Source: Acidobacteriota bacterium (lineage in GTDB: Bacteria > Acidobacteriota > UBA6911 > RPQK01). Taken from it: a DNA stretch of 6,769 nucleotides. Below are positions 6,719 to 6,769 of the stretch, piece by piece (the first letter of the stretch is position 1; each line of letters opens with the position of its first letter). The DNA lies in the NCBI GenBank assembly GCA_003819755.1, contig RPQK01000426.1, positions 1-6,769 on the forward strand, given 5' to 3'. The position numbers were made by a program, and so were the translations under genes. Under the pieces are notes generated by a model. The model was not told the DNA's origin, did not search any database, and worked only from the letters and a program-made list of their open reading frames with translations.

Positions 6719-6746
6719 GGGGTAAAGGGGTTAAGGGGCGGAGGGG
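6719..6746 (+). other. Canonical G-quadruplex motif upstream of the permease
   Basis: Four runs of GGGG (6719-6722, 6727-6730, 6735-6738, 6743-6746) are separated by three loops of exactly four bases (TAAA, TTAA, CGGA). This fits the strict G-quadruplex pattern with room to spare. It lies on the template strand, 35 bases ahead of the permease ATG at 6683, so the mRNA would carry C-runs. No sigma-70-type promoter is visible in the 86 bases upstream of the start; the promoter may lie beyond the window. Confidence 0.8.
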
Positions 6747-6769
6747 CATAGCCGCGGATCACGCGGATA

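Noticed and set aside
5958..6725. A 255-codon plus-strand frame opposite the permease
   Set aside because: Highly polar, low-complexity translation rich in Arg, Gly, Asp and Glu, which is the expected complement of hydrophobic membrane-helix codons.
6684..6749. A 22-residue N-terminal extension of the permease from the ATG at 6749
   Set aside because: The residues are a proline/leucine translation of C-tracts opposite the G-quadruplex motif, do not resemble sugar-porter N-termini, and no ribosome binding site precedes that ATG.

Overview
The window reads as bacterial DNA of moderately high GC. It holds three complete minus-strand genes in one direction, plus a possible gene end at the left edge. 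Transcription runs from right to left: a sugar-porter MFS permease (6683 to 5106), an exported clan GH-A glycoside hydrolase with a C-terminal Ig-like domain (5075 to 3792), and a very large cytoplasmic protein (3653 to 204) that I read as a GH149-type beta-1,3-glucan/oligoglucan phosphorylase. No taxonomic marker gene is present. The absence of SusC/SusD-type genes, the usable Shine-Dalgarno sites ahead of the hydrolase and phosphorylase, and the style of the proteins fit a free-living carbohydrate-degrading Gram-negative bacterium such as a Verrucomicrobiota or Acidobacteriota member. That assignment is a guess from style, not a demonstrated result.

Layout from right to left. 6684-6769 is the upstream edge of the permease gene. 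It carries a clean four-tract G-quadruplex motif (6719-6746) on the plus strand, and no promoter is recognisable. The permease is followed after 30 bases by the hydrolase, which has a good ribosome binding site, so these two are almost certainly cotranscribed. The 138-base gap between hydrolase and phosphorylase is unusual: most of it is a long inverted repeat (3689-3779) with a perfect 29-bp core stem. Each arm is itself a short tandem array of a 9-base unit, and no U-tract follows it. Beyond the phosphorylase stop lies an AT-richer gap (77-203) with two overlapping hairpins (153-170 and 167-191) that cannot both form at full length. At the extreme left, 2-76 may be the 3' end of a convergent plus-strand gene.

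Proposed joint role (inference): the secreted hydrolase trims a beta-glucan or oligosaccharide outside the cytoplasm, the MFS permease imports a small product, and the phosphorylase cleaves imported beta-1,3-linked oligosaccharides with phosphate. That would yield glucose 1-phosphate and save ATP compared with hydrolysis. The hairpin between the last two genes could allow the phosphorylase to be expressed at a different level from the upstream pair. The strongest items for follow-up are the hairpin of 9-base repeats, the G-quadruplex motif at the operon head, and the combination of a candidate GH149 phosphorylase with a poorly classified GH-A enzyme and an MFS sugar porter.
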